Source: Ignavibacteriales bacterium (lineage in GTDB: Bacteria > Bacteroidota > Ignavibacteria > Ignavibacteriales > Ignavibacteriaceae). From it: 20,498 nt of DNA. The stretch's first letter is position 1, and each line of letters starts with the position of its first letter. Under the pieces are notes generated by a model. That model worked only from the letters and a program-made list of their open reading frames with translations. It searched no databases and was not told where the DNA came from. Below are positions 1 through 6,883 of this stretch, piece after piece. The position numbers were made by a program, and so were the translations under genes. The stretch covers positions 1-20,498 of the forward strand of contig JAGUXE010000183.1 in the NCBI GenBank assembly GCA_020061995.1. Direction: 5' to 3'.

Positions 1-567
1 AATTATGCTATTAGTCAATCAATTAATCTACAAGAAATTACAATCTATTCTGATTTGGGAATAAGTATTTCCTATAAAACTCCGCAAACATTGGGGATGG
101 ATAGAGTATGTGGAATCATCGGGGCAAAGTATTTAGCTAATTTAATGTTGATTAATTCAGATTTAATTATTACAGTTGATTGCGGTACAGCTTCAACAAT
201 AAATGTTTTATATAAAAATTCATTCATTGGAGGAATGATAGCTCCGGGAATATCAACGATGTTCTCTTCTCTTAACAAAAACACATCTTTACTTCCAGAT
301 TTAGATCTTGAGAATTATGAAAATTTAATTGGCGATTCTACTGAGGCTTCAATTGTTTCGGGTGTAGTTAATTCAACAATTGGTTATATAGAGCGTTGCG
401 TTGCTCAAATCGAGAAGATTTATAAAACGAAAGCTACTGTTTTTATAACAGGTGGAAATTGCATAAAACTGCTCAACTATCTTGACACGAGTATTAATTA
501 TGAAAAAGATTTGGTTTTAATAGGAGTCAATGAAGTTTCTGTAAGAACTACTGTGCGGGGATTTTAA
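1..567 (+). CDS. coaX: Type III pantothenate kinase, CoaX (5' end outside window)
   Basis: Catalyses the ATP-dependent phosphorylation of pantothenate, the first step from pantothenate to coenzyme A, in the cytosol. The reading frame is open from the first base, so the start lies upstream; about 188 residues are visible against roughly 255 in the family. The missing part includes the N-terminal DxGNT phosphate-binding motif. Visible family motifs are the GMDR segment (LGMDRVCGIIGAKYL), the VDCGTAST acidic/phosphate motif and the GGMIAPGISTMFSSL segment, followed by a late glycine-rich FITGGN motif. The stop is TAA at 565-567. The 3' end overlaps the convergent panC gene by 20 bases. The family call is firm; only the N-terminus is unseen. 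Confidence 0.93.
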   Translation, partial: NYAISQSINLQEITIYSDLGISISYKTPQTLGMDRVCGIIGAKYLANLMLINSDLIITVDCGTASTINVLYKNSFIGGMIAPGISTMFSSLNKNTSLLPDLDLENYENLIGDSTEASIVSGVVNSTIGYIERCVAQIEKIYKTKATVFITGGNCIKLLNYLDTSINYEKDLVLIGVNEVSVRTTVRGF

Positions 568-1408
568 CAATTTCATTATCGATTAATCTTGTTTTACCAA
601 TTTTACATGCAATAAGAATTATATAACTCTCATCCGATAACAATTTTTCTGTTTTTTCAAAAGTGTTATAATTTACTATATCAACATAATCTATCGATGA
701 GCTATCCACACGACTCAGTATATTCTTCATGGCTGTGATAATTATTTTAATACTTCGTTCACCGGAATCAATTAACTTTTTTGCAGAAGTCAGAGAATTA
801 TATAATACTAAAGCATCTCTCCTTTGAGTATCATCCAGATAGACATTCCGCGAACTCATAGCAAGCCCGTCTTTTTCCCTTTTAATCGGACATATTACAA
901 CTCTAACATTCATCCTTAAGTCATTTACCATCCTTGAAATAACAGCACATTGTTGAGCATCTTTCTGTCCGAAATATGCTACGTGTGGAAGGATAATATT
1001 AAATAGAATGTTTACTATCGTTGTAACTCCTTTAAAATGAGTTGGTCGAAATTCTCCTTCGAGCATTTGTGTTATTTGCTCTACTTTAACAATAGTCTGA
1101 AAGTTTTCATTATAGATTTCTGATGCATCCGGATAAAAGAGAATATCACAACCCTCATTCTTTAATAATTCATAATCTTTGTTAAAATCACGTGGGTATT
1201 TGGATAAATCTTCATTAGGAGAAAATTGAGCAGGGTTTACAAAAATAGAAACAACAGAAATATCAGATTCACTTTTACTTGCACGTAGCAGAGAAAGATG
1301 TCCCTCATGCAAATAACCCATTGTAGGAACAAAACCTATTGACTTACCAGCAGCTCTCATATTATTGGAATATTGCTGCATTTCCGAAATAGAATTAATT
1401 ACTTTTAT
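548..1408 (-). CDS. panC: Pantothenate synthetase PanC (pantoate-beta-alanine ligase)
   Basis: Condenses pantoate with beta-alanine using ATP to make pantothenate, in the cytosol. The signature PTMGYLHEGH is present, carrying the two HxGH-type histidines that bind ATP, followed by IFVNPAQF, the FGQKDAQQ segment and the SSRNVYL loop. The first ATG is at 1381, but the frame upstream encodes KVINSISEM, which aligns with the normal start of the family (compare MRIIETIEEM-type N-termini). That extension begins at an ATA codon at 1408-1406, preceded by GAGG at 1417-1414 with a 5-base spacer. The ATG at 1381 has no such site, so I extend to 1408 (286 residues, normal length). The ATA start is inference; ATG 1381 gives 277 residues. 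This is the last gene of the porX-to-panC operon: the GAGG overlaps the accD stop codon. The 3' end overlaps coaX. Confidence 0.93.
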   Translation of the reverse strand: MKVINSISEMQQYSNNMRAAGKSIGFVPTMGYLHEGHLSLLRASKSESDISVVSIFVNPAQFSPNEDLSKYPRDFNKDYELLKNEGCDILFYPDASEIYNENFQTIVKVEQITQMLEGEFRPTHFKGVTTIVNILFNIILPHVAYFGQKDAQQCAVISRMVNDLRMNVRVVICPIKREKDGLAMSSRNVYLDDTQRRDALVLYNSLTSAKKLIDSGERSIKIIITAMKNILSRVDSSSIDYVDIVNYNTFEKTEKLLSDESYIILIACKIGKTRLIDNEIVKIPAQ

Positions 1409-1413
1409 TTTAT

Positions 1414-1417
1414 CCTC
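1414..1417 (-). promoter_or_regulatory. Ribosome binding site deciding the panC start
   Basis: GAGG on the minus strand overlaps the accD stop codon TGA (1418-1416). It lies five bases before the ATA codon at 1408-1406. It is the only good Shine-Dalgarno match near the 5' end of panC and supports initiation upstream of ATG 1381, coupled to accD termination. Confidence 0.55.
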
Positions 1418-2255
1418 AACCGATCAAATCAAGAAAAGTTGTGATAGAATTTTTCAAATCCTTACGAGCAATAACAGTATCAACAAATCCATGCTCAAGA
1501 AGAAATTCTGATTTTTGGAATCCTTCGGGTAAATCTCTACCAATTGTCTGCTTAATAACACGTGGTCCCGCAAAGCCAATTAATGCTTTCGGTTCTGCAA
1601 TATTAATATCACCAAGCATTGCATAACTTGCAGTTGTTCCGCCGGTAGTAGGATCGGTTAATATAGAGATATAAGGAACTTTTTCATCCGCAAGTTTAGC
1701 TAGTCTGGAACTTGTTTTAGCCATTTGCATCAATGATAAAGCACCTTCCATCATTCGTGCTCCTCCGCTTGCGGAAATAATTATTAATGGGATTTTATTT
1801 TTTATTGCTCTATCAATCAACCGCGCAATTTTTTCACCAACAACCGAACCCATACTGCCGCCTATGAATTTGAAATCCATACAGCCAAATGCCACTTCTC
1901 TTCCGTTTATTTTTCCTGTTCCGGTTTTAATCGCATCAAAGAGATTGGTCTTCTTTATGGTATCTTCAATTCTAAGATCATATTTTTTTGTATCAACAAA
2001 GTTCAATGGATCAGCAGAACGCATTTTTTTGTTTATCTCTTTGAATGAATCGTCATCCAATAAAATTTTGATATACTCATCACTTCCAATTCTAAAATGA
2101 TAACTACATTTTAAGCAACACCAATGATTTATCTCGAGTTGCTTTTTATGGATAATTTCACCGCATGATGGACACTTTTCCCACAATCCATCCGGAAGTT
2201 CTTTCTTCTGTGAATCTGAAGAAATATTATCTTTTGCTCTTTTAAACCAAGCCAT
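1416..2255 (-). CDS. accD: Acetyl-CoA carboxylase carboxyltransferase subunit beta, AccD
   Basis: The beta subunit of the carboxyltransferase half of acetyl-CoA carboxylase; with AccA it moves the carboxyl group from biotin to acetyl-CoA to give malonyl-CoA for fatty acid synthesis. At 279 residues the length is typical. An N-terminal zinc ribbon is visible as C28-x2-C31 and C47-x2-C50, matching the E. coli spacing. It is followed by the crotonase-like core with the [15 protein letters not shown] and [11 protein letters not shown] oxyanion-hole segments and the [16 protein letters not shown] region. ATG 2255 is one base after the stop of the DUF1573 gene, with AGAAAG as a modest ribosome site. 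accA is not in the window. Identification is secure. Confidence 0.97.
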   Translation of the reverse strand: MAWFKRAKDNISSDSQKKELPDGLWEKCPSCGEIIHKKQLEINHWCCLKCSYHFRIGSDEYIKILLDDDSFKEINKKMRSADPLNFVDTKKYDLRIEDTIKKTNLFDAIKTGTGKINGREVAFGCMDFKFIGGSMGSVVGEKIARLIDRAIKNKIPLIIISASGGARMMEGALSLMQMAKTSSRLAKLADEKVPYISILTDPTTGGTTASYAMLGDINIAEPKALIGFAGPRVIKQTIGRDLPEGFQKSEFLLEHGFVDTVIARKDLKNSITTFLDLIG

Positions 2256-2256
2256 G

Positions 2257-2979
2257 TTAGCTTTCTTTCTTTAAAATATCGGCATAAATAGTTAATGTTT
2301 TAATCCCTTCATCAGGATCATTTGAAGAGACAATGATATTACGGCTAGTTCTCCCAAAACGATTTGATGAATCAAACTCAATTTTAATTGTACCAACTTC
2401 ACCGGGTTGAAGTTTTTTTCCAGATACAACAGCTGCAGTGCAGCCACAAGTTGTTTTAACATCTTTAATATGGAGGACACCTTTGCCTGCATTTTTGTAT
2501 TTGAATGTATACTCAACAATTTTTCCTTCATATATTTTTCCAAAGTCATGTTGACTTTTTTCAAAAACTATTTTGGGTCCGGTCGCTTCTGCTGCTAAAG
2601 TTTTGGCATCAACAACATTTCCTGAAATAACAAACTTAATTCTGGGGTTCACCGGATCATTTGAGACGAGTGAAATTTGCTTAACCTGTTTTCCAGCTCT
2701 TCCAATAGAATTAAATTCAACTTTCAAGGTTGTACTTTCCCCCGGGTTTAGTTCGTTCTTTTCGGGTTCAGCAGCCGTGCAACCACACGAAGAAATCACT
2801 TGTCCCAGTTTTAACAAATCCCCACCGGTATTTACAATAATAAAGTTATGAGTTACTGTCTGCCCTTCGGGGATATTCCCAAAATCGAAAGACTCACTAG
2901 GAATAAATATTTTGGGGCTTTGCAATTGTGCAAATAACAAGGCATTAGTTAAAACTAATAGTAAAAATAATCGTTTCAT
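2257..2979 (-). CDS. Exported protein with two DUF1573 domains
   Basis: Function unknown. From ATG 2979 the protein has 240 residues. A signal peptide is visible ([18 protein letters not shown], cleavage near residue 18), then two tandem DUF1573 (immunoglobulin-like) modules. The first spans about residues 23-122 and carries [10 protein letters not shown] and SCGCTAA (C65, C67). The second spans about 136-238 and carries [10 protein letters not shown] and TCGCTAA (C178, C180). Both end in a SNDP strand. The CGC motif is a hallmark of the family, which is common in Bacteroidota envelopes. A TTG at 2982 is in frame, but ATG 2979 is better placed: it shares its A with the tsaB stop (TGATG) and has AAGGA seven bases upstream. 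It lies between tsaB and accD in the operon, so co-transcription is likely though no functional link is evident. The cysteines could bind metal or form disulfides; that is speculation. Confidence 0.88.
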   Translation of the reverse strand: MKRLFLLLVLTNALLFAQLQSPKIFIPSESFDFGNIPEGQTVTHNFIIVNTGGDLLKLGQVISSCGCTAAEPEKNELNPGESTTLKVEFNSIGRAGKQVKQISLVSNDPVNPRIKFVISGNVVDAKTLAAEATGPKIVFEKSQHDFGKIYEGKIVEYTFKYKNAGKGVLHIKDVKTTCGCTAAVVSGKKLQPGEVGTIKIEFDSSNRFGRTSRNIIVSSNDPDEGIKTLTIYADILKKES

Positions 2980-3632
2980 CAAGCTTTCCTTTTTATTGCA
3001 AAAGATTTTAAATATTTTGGTTCAAGATAATCATAATCATATGTGATGAGATTTTCTCCAAATTTTTCACACCATTGGGCGATACTCTTCGGTGAAGGTG
3101 CAAATTTATTCACAATCTTCAAATTAGAATTATTAACATTTCCGAATATCTCGGCTCCGCTTGAGAGCTTTTCAAGCTCATCGTGCTGAATTAATTTCAA
3201 TTCAACTATAAATTTATAAATATTTTCTTCATTTTCAAATCTAGCAAAATAGATTTCTTCGATATTCACTCTATTTGCTATTACAAACTCATCCCCCGGT
3301 TTTGTTGAAAAGAGTAATTCCATTGCGAGAGCTTCAAAAGTTGGAACTAAAACAATTGGTAATCCTGAACCCATCGCCAACCCTTTTGCGGCTGATAAAC
3401 CAATTCTCAAACCGGTAAATGACCCCGGTCCTGAAGAGACTGCAATTGCTTTACATTCATTTAATTCAACACTCATTTGATTTAATGATACATCTACACA
3501 AGTGAAAATTTTTTCTGAATGACTATTCTTCAGCATTAAAACAGTTTCTGAATATTTTTCTTCATTAAAATAGACGGAGCTACCACAAAGCTTATCAGAT
3601 GTTTCAATTGCTAGTATAGGTTTATTATCCAT
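2979..3632 (-). CDS. tsaB: tRNA threonylcarbamoyladenosine (t6A) biosynthesis protein TsaB
   Basis: TsaB is the non-catalytic ASKHA-fold partner of TsaD in the complex that places threonylcarbamoyl on A37 of ANN-decoding tRNAs. Family features are the N-terminal strand ILAIETSD, the histidine segment NSHSEKI and the diagnostic SSGPGSFTGLRIGLSAAKGLA. In-frame TTG (3671) and ATG (3662) codons lie further upstream, inside tsaE. I choose ATG 3632 because it puts the ILAIETS strand at residue 6, as in other TsaB proteins, giving 217 residues. It overlaps tsaE by eight bases and has no clear ribosome site, so translational coupling is likely. TsaB follows TsaE directly; TsaD and TsaC are not in the window. 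Confidence 0.93.
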   Translation of the reverse strand: MDNKPILAIETSDKLCGSSVYFNEEKYSETVLMLKNSHSEKIFTCVDVSLNQMSVELNECKAIAVSSGPGSFTGLRIGLSAAKGLAMGSGLPIVLVPTFEALAMELLFSTKPGDEFVIANRVNIEEIYFARFENEENIYKFIVELKLIQHDELEKLSSGAEIFGNVNNSNLKIVNKFAPSPKSIAQWCEKFGENLITYDYDYLEPKYLKSFAIKRKA

Positions 3633-4053
3633 GATTGAAAACTGTAATTGTTCTGAAATCATCTTCACCAATTATAATTTTTAATTCAATACGTTTATTC
3701 GGTAAAACGAATGGAAATAGCTCACCCCATTCAATAAATTTGATTGCATTTTCATCTGAAAGATACTCATCAAAACCGATATCATACAATTCTTGTTCCT
3801 CTCCCACACGATAAAAATCAAAATGAATCACCCTCCTAGTGCCAGTATAATCATTTACAAGAGCAAATGTTGGACTTGTCACATTTTCAATATCCCAGAG
3901 TTTCGCAATCGCTTTTACCAAAAAAGTTTTTCCTGCCCCCAAGTTTCCATTTAATACAACCACTACTCCTTCAAAGAGATACTCTGCAATCTTTTTTGCA
4001 AATTCAGTCATCTCAGTCTCAGAGTGAATGTGCTCTTCAAGAACCAGTTCCAT
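3625..4053 (-). CDS. tsaE: tRNA threonylcarbamoyladenosine biosynthesis ATPase TsaE
   Basis: A P-loop ATPase that drives turnover of the TsaBD complex during t6A formation. At 142 residues it is of normal length. Walker A is GNLGAGKT (residues 36-43), followed by the SPTF switch segment (60-63), HFDFYR (77-82) and FIEWGE (106-111), all typical of the family. The ATG abuts the TAG stop of porX with no intervening base (TAGATG), so translation is probably coupled to porX. The 3' end overlaps tsaB by eight bases. As I recall, PorX-like genes sit next to tsaE in other Bacteroidota, which supports a conserved neighbourhood rather than a functional link. Confidence 0.95.
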   Translation of the reverse strand: MELVLEEHIHSETEMTEFAKKIAEYLFEGVVVVLNGNLGAGKTFLVKAIAKLWDIENVTSPTFALVNDYTGTRRVIHFDFYRVGEEQELYDIGFDEYLSDENAIKFIEWGELFPFVLPNKRIELKIIIGEDDFRTITVFNHG

Positions 4054-5622
4054 CTATCTCGGCTCCATTGTTATTACCGGCAAAATCATTTCCTCCATTG
4101 AAATACCGCCGTGCTGAAATGTATCTTTATAGTAACTTAGAAAACGGTGATAATCTGTCGGATAAACGAAATAATAATCTTCTTTTGCAATTATATAATT
4201 TACTGTGATACCTCTACGCGGAAGTTTATATAATAATGGATCTTTGATGAAAATTGCATGCTTATCATCAACTTTTAAATTGCGACCGTATTTAAATCTT
4301 AAACTGGTTGAGGTTTCTTTATCTCCTAAAACTTTTGCTCCGCGCATTGAACGAATACTTCCATGATCTGTAGTAACAACAATTTTAACATTTTTCATTT
4401 TTGACAAAGAACGAAATGTTGAGAGCAATGATGAATGAGTAAACCAACTATTAGTCAATGAACGATAAGCAGATTCTTCGGGAGCAATTTCCTTTAACAG
4501 CTCAGAGTCAGAGCGTCCGTGTACCATCATATCTAAAAAATTAACAACAACTGCTGTAAGTTGATTATTCTGATATGACATAATGTTTTGTTCAAAGTTG
4601 CGACCGACTTCAGGATCAATAATTTTAATATACTTCAGATCATTTTTTAATTTTATTCTTTTTCGATCAAGAAGAAGTTGAAGAAAATCTTTTTCATATT
4701 TATTCATACTTCTTTCATCTTCGTCGGCACCATGCCATAAATCGGGATAATATTTTTCAATTTCTGACGGGAAAAGTCCCGCAAATAAAGCATTACGTGC
4801 GTAAGATGTTGCTGTTGGAAGAATTGAGTAATAATATTCTTTCGATATTTTAAACATGTCTATCAAGTGCTTTTCCATTACCAACCATTGATCAAGCCTT
4901 AAGCAATCGAGGACAAAAAAGAAAATCGTTTTATTCTCTTTCTCAATTGAAGAGATAACATGATCATTGAGAATGTCAACTGTAAGGGTCGGGCGTTGAT
5001 CTCGAGTTGATGTATTCAACCACTTTACATAGTTTTTCTCAATAAAACGAGAAAACTCTTTATTACACTCCTTCTTCTGTTCATTTAGTGATTGTCTTAA
5101 CCCTGTTTCCGGGTGGATATCAAGCTCGATATCCCATGCACAAAGTTTAATGTACATATCAATCCACTCATTATAATCCAGATTATTTTGCAACTGTGTT
5201 GATATTTGATTAAAATCCTGCAAATAATCTTTTGTTACAAATTGAGAAGAAATCCTTTTCCCCTCTAAAATCTTTTTACAGACAAGAAGGATTTGACTTG
5301 GGTTTACAGGTTTTGTAAGATAATCTTTGATTTTTCCGCCGATAGCTTCATCCATAAGAGATTCTTCTTCACTCTTTGTAACCATAACGACAGGAATATT
5401 CGAATACTTTTCTTTTATTCTTGCTAATACTTCTAGTCCACCCATACCGGGCATCATTTCATCAAGAAAAATCAGATCAATTTCATCTTCATCCAATATA
5501 TGAAGTGCATCTTCCCCATTTGTTACAGTTGAAACATCATAACCTTTTTCAGATAGAAAAATTATATGTGATCTGAACAACTCTATCTCATCGTCAATCC
5601 AAAGGATTTTTTTCTTTTTCAT
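4054..5622 (-). CDS. porX: PorX-type response regulator with PglZ/alkaline-phosphatase-superfamily domain
   Basis: 522 residues, close to the roughly 518 of Porphyromonas gingivalis PorX. The receiver domain (about 4-120) has acidic-pocket D10/D11, phosphoacceptor D54 (FLDEMMPGMGG), T82 and K104 (TKP). A helical linker (about 125-225) leads to a PglZ/APS domain with candidate metal ligands and nucleophile region: D239 (VLDCLRLD), T270/T272 (LPTATSYARNALFAG), D364 and H368 (FLDMMVHG), D419 and H420 (TTDHGS), and H504 (QHGG). All look intact. Known for the family: PorX works with the kinase PorY, regulates type IX secretion genes and has metal-dependent phosphodiesterase activity on oligoadenylates. 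That this organism has a type IX system is inference; no secretion genes are in view. There is no DNA-binding domain. It is the first gene of the operon down to panC, after a 95-base gap. Confidence 0.9.
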   Translation of the reverse strand: MKKKKILWIDDEIELFRSHIIFLSEKGYDVSTVTNGEDALHILDEDEIDLIFLDEMMPGMGGLEVLARIKEKYSNIPVVMVTKSEEESLMDEAIGGKIKDYLTKPVNPSQILLVCKKILEGKRISSQFVTKDYLQDFNQISTQLQNNLDYNEWIDMYIKLCAWDIELDIHPETGLRQSLNEQKKECNKEFSRFIEKNYVKWLNTSTRDQRPTLTVDILNDHVISSIEKENKTIFFFVLDCLRLDQWLVMEKHLIDMFKISKEYYYSILPTATSYARNALFAGLFPSEIEKYYPDLWHGADEDERSMNKYEKDFLQLLLDRKRIKLKNDLKYIKIIDPEVGRNFEQNIMSYQNNQLTAVVVNFLDMMVHGRSDSELLKEIAPEESAYRSLTNSWFTHSSLLSTFRSLSKMKNVKIVVTTDHGSIRSMRGAKVLGDKETSTSLRFKYGRNLKVDDKHAIFIKDPLLYKLPRRGITVNYIIAKEDYYFVYPTDYHRFLSYYKDTFQHGGISMEEMILPVITMEPR

Positions 5623-5717
5623 GAAGAAGGACTTTCTGCTAATGATTAAATTTATACATATTAAACTAAGAAGATTTATTAAAAGTTATAAGATATAATT
5701 CAATGACCTGAAGTCAA

Positions 5718-6434
5718 TCAGTGGACACATTCTATTTCGTTCGTAGATGAAGACGAATTCAATTTGGGACTGAGATATGGTATACCAAGGCCTAATCCAC
5801 GTAGTATAAATAGCAAAGCCATTATCACCACAAAAACCGGAACAATTTTTCGTAATTTTAAGCGTACTTTTAAATTTAATACAGATGAAAAAAGTGTCAC
5901 TGTGAACATTAAAGGAATTGTTCCCAATCCGAATAGAAACATAAAAAGAAGACCGTTAAATGGACTTCCGGTACTTATAGCCCCGGCAATTCCTACGTAT
6001 ACAAAGCCACATGGCAAAAATCCGTTTAGGATTCCGATTTTCAAAAGTGCGAATACAGATTTCTCCTTAAACAATGGTGCAATTAATTGATTAATTTTTC
6101 CTAATGCTTTTTTCATGAGTGGCATTGAAAGAAGAATTGCCTCACTCTTTTGCGGGAAAAGTGCATAAATCAAAATGATTACTCCCGCACTTACCGAAAT
6201 AAATTGCTGTAATCCAATTAGTTTTAACCGATCTCCCAATAGTCCGAAAACGAATCCCATCAAAGAATAACTTATAACTCGACCGAAGTTATATAGAATC
6301 CTACTTATTATAAATGAAGTTTTAGATGTTTGATTCAGGGGTAAAGCTAAAGCAATTGGTCCACACATTCCAAGGCAATGAAGACTCCCTAACAAACCAA
6401 GAATAAAACCGGTAGTTACATGCATCGAATCCAT
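5718..6434 (-). CDS. TauE/SafE-like (DsbD_2/UreH-type) membrane protein of the cbb3 locus
   Basis: 238 residues with about six hydrophobic segments. The first helix carries the LHCLGMCGP motif (H19, C20, C24) seen in the DsbD transmembrane/UreH-like group often annotated 'sulfite exporter TauE/SafE family'. A second GFLPCGFVYVG segment lies near the middle, as in DsbD-type half-repeats. Relatives are regularly found at the end of cbb3 oxidase operons, where a role in copper handling or thiol chemistry for oxidase assembly is suspected. Sulfite export is not supported by anything here. The ATG overlaps the fixH stop by one base (TAATG), so it is cotranslated. The C-terminus ends in a short ECVH tail. 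The family is fairly sure, the function is not. Confidence 0.8.
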   Translation of the reverse strand: MDSMHVTTGFILGLLGSLHCLGMCGPIALALPLNQTSKTSFIISRILYNFGRVISYSLMGFVFGLLGDRLKLIGLQQFISVSAGVIILIYALFPQKSEAILLSMPLMKKALGKINQLIAPLFKEKSVFALLKIGILNGFLPCGFVYVGIAGAISTGSPFNGLLFMFLFGLGTIPLMFTVTLFSSVLNLKVRLKLRKIVPVFVVIMALLFILRGLGLGIPYLSPKLNSSSSTNEIECVH

Positions 6435-6883
6435 TAGTTAATGAAAACCTTTTCTTCTTTATAAAATTTTTCTCCTTTATGTTGCCAATTCAATTTGATT
6501 TTCCAGAAACCTTTTTTTAATGAACTTGTCGGAATAACAAATTCACCAAGGTTGTTTAATTCTAATGTAAATATCTGGTCAAATGAAGAATTTGAAGGTC
6601 TGTAAAAATGTACTTCTCCCTTCAAGTCATTTGCTGAAAATTCGGTTGGAAATTTAAAAATGATTGAACTCTCCGAAGCAATAAATTGAATTTTATCTTT
6701 AAGAACTGCTGAATTATTCTGTTTATCAATTTCTTCTTGATATTTGAGTTCTTGAGCATAATAATTATCTGTAACTAAGTCAACTTTTTCACCAAATGCA
6801 AAAAAAACAAATATGACATTAAGAATTAAAAAGCCAATAATGAAAATTGCAATTCCCGTTCCCCAACTCATTGGTTTCTTCAT
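6434..6883 (-). CDS. fixH: FixH/CcoH cbb3 oxidase assembly protein
   Basis: 149 residues. A short cytoplasmic N-terminus is followed by one membrane helix (about 8-31), then a periplasmic domain starting with DLVTDNYYAQELKYQEEID, the family signature: an acidic stretch followed by NYY-x-QELKYQE-x-I. FixH/CcoH is needed for stable assembly of the cbb3 complex and associates with CcoN. The ATG overlaps the end of ccoG by four bases (ATGA), and the stop overlaps the next gene by one base, so ccoG, fixH and the SafE-like gene form a coupled assembly block. The periplasmic part resembles the Ig-like FixH fold; this is inferred from family knowledge. Confidence 0.92.
   Translation of the reverse strand: MKKPMSWGTGIAIFIIGFLILNVIFVFFAFGEKVDLVTDNYYAQELKYQEEIDKQNNSAVLKDKIQFIASESSIIFKFPTEFSANDLKGEVHFYRPSNSSFDQIFTLELNNLGEFVIPTSSLKKGFWKIKLNWQHKGEKFYKEEKVFIN

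Noticed and set aside
1864..2100. 78-codon plus-strand open frame opposite accD
   Set aside because: Antisense to the conserved AccD core; no homology signs or ribosome site.
5685..5717. sigma70-like promoter before porX (TTGACT with TATCTT or TATAAC) and a TGAC-N5-GTCA dyad
   Set aside because: Spacing is right only for the poorer -10, and the dyad arms are just four bases; in AT-rich DNA this is too weak to annotate, although a porX promoter probably does lie in this 95-base gap.
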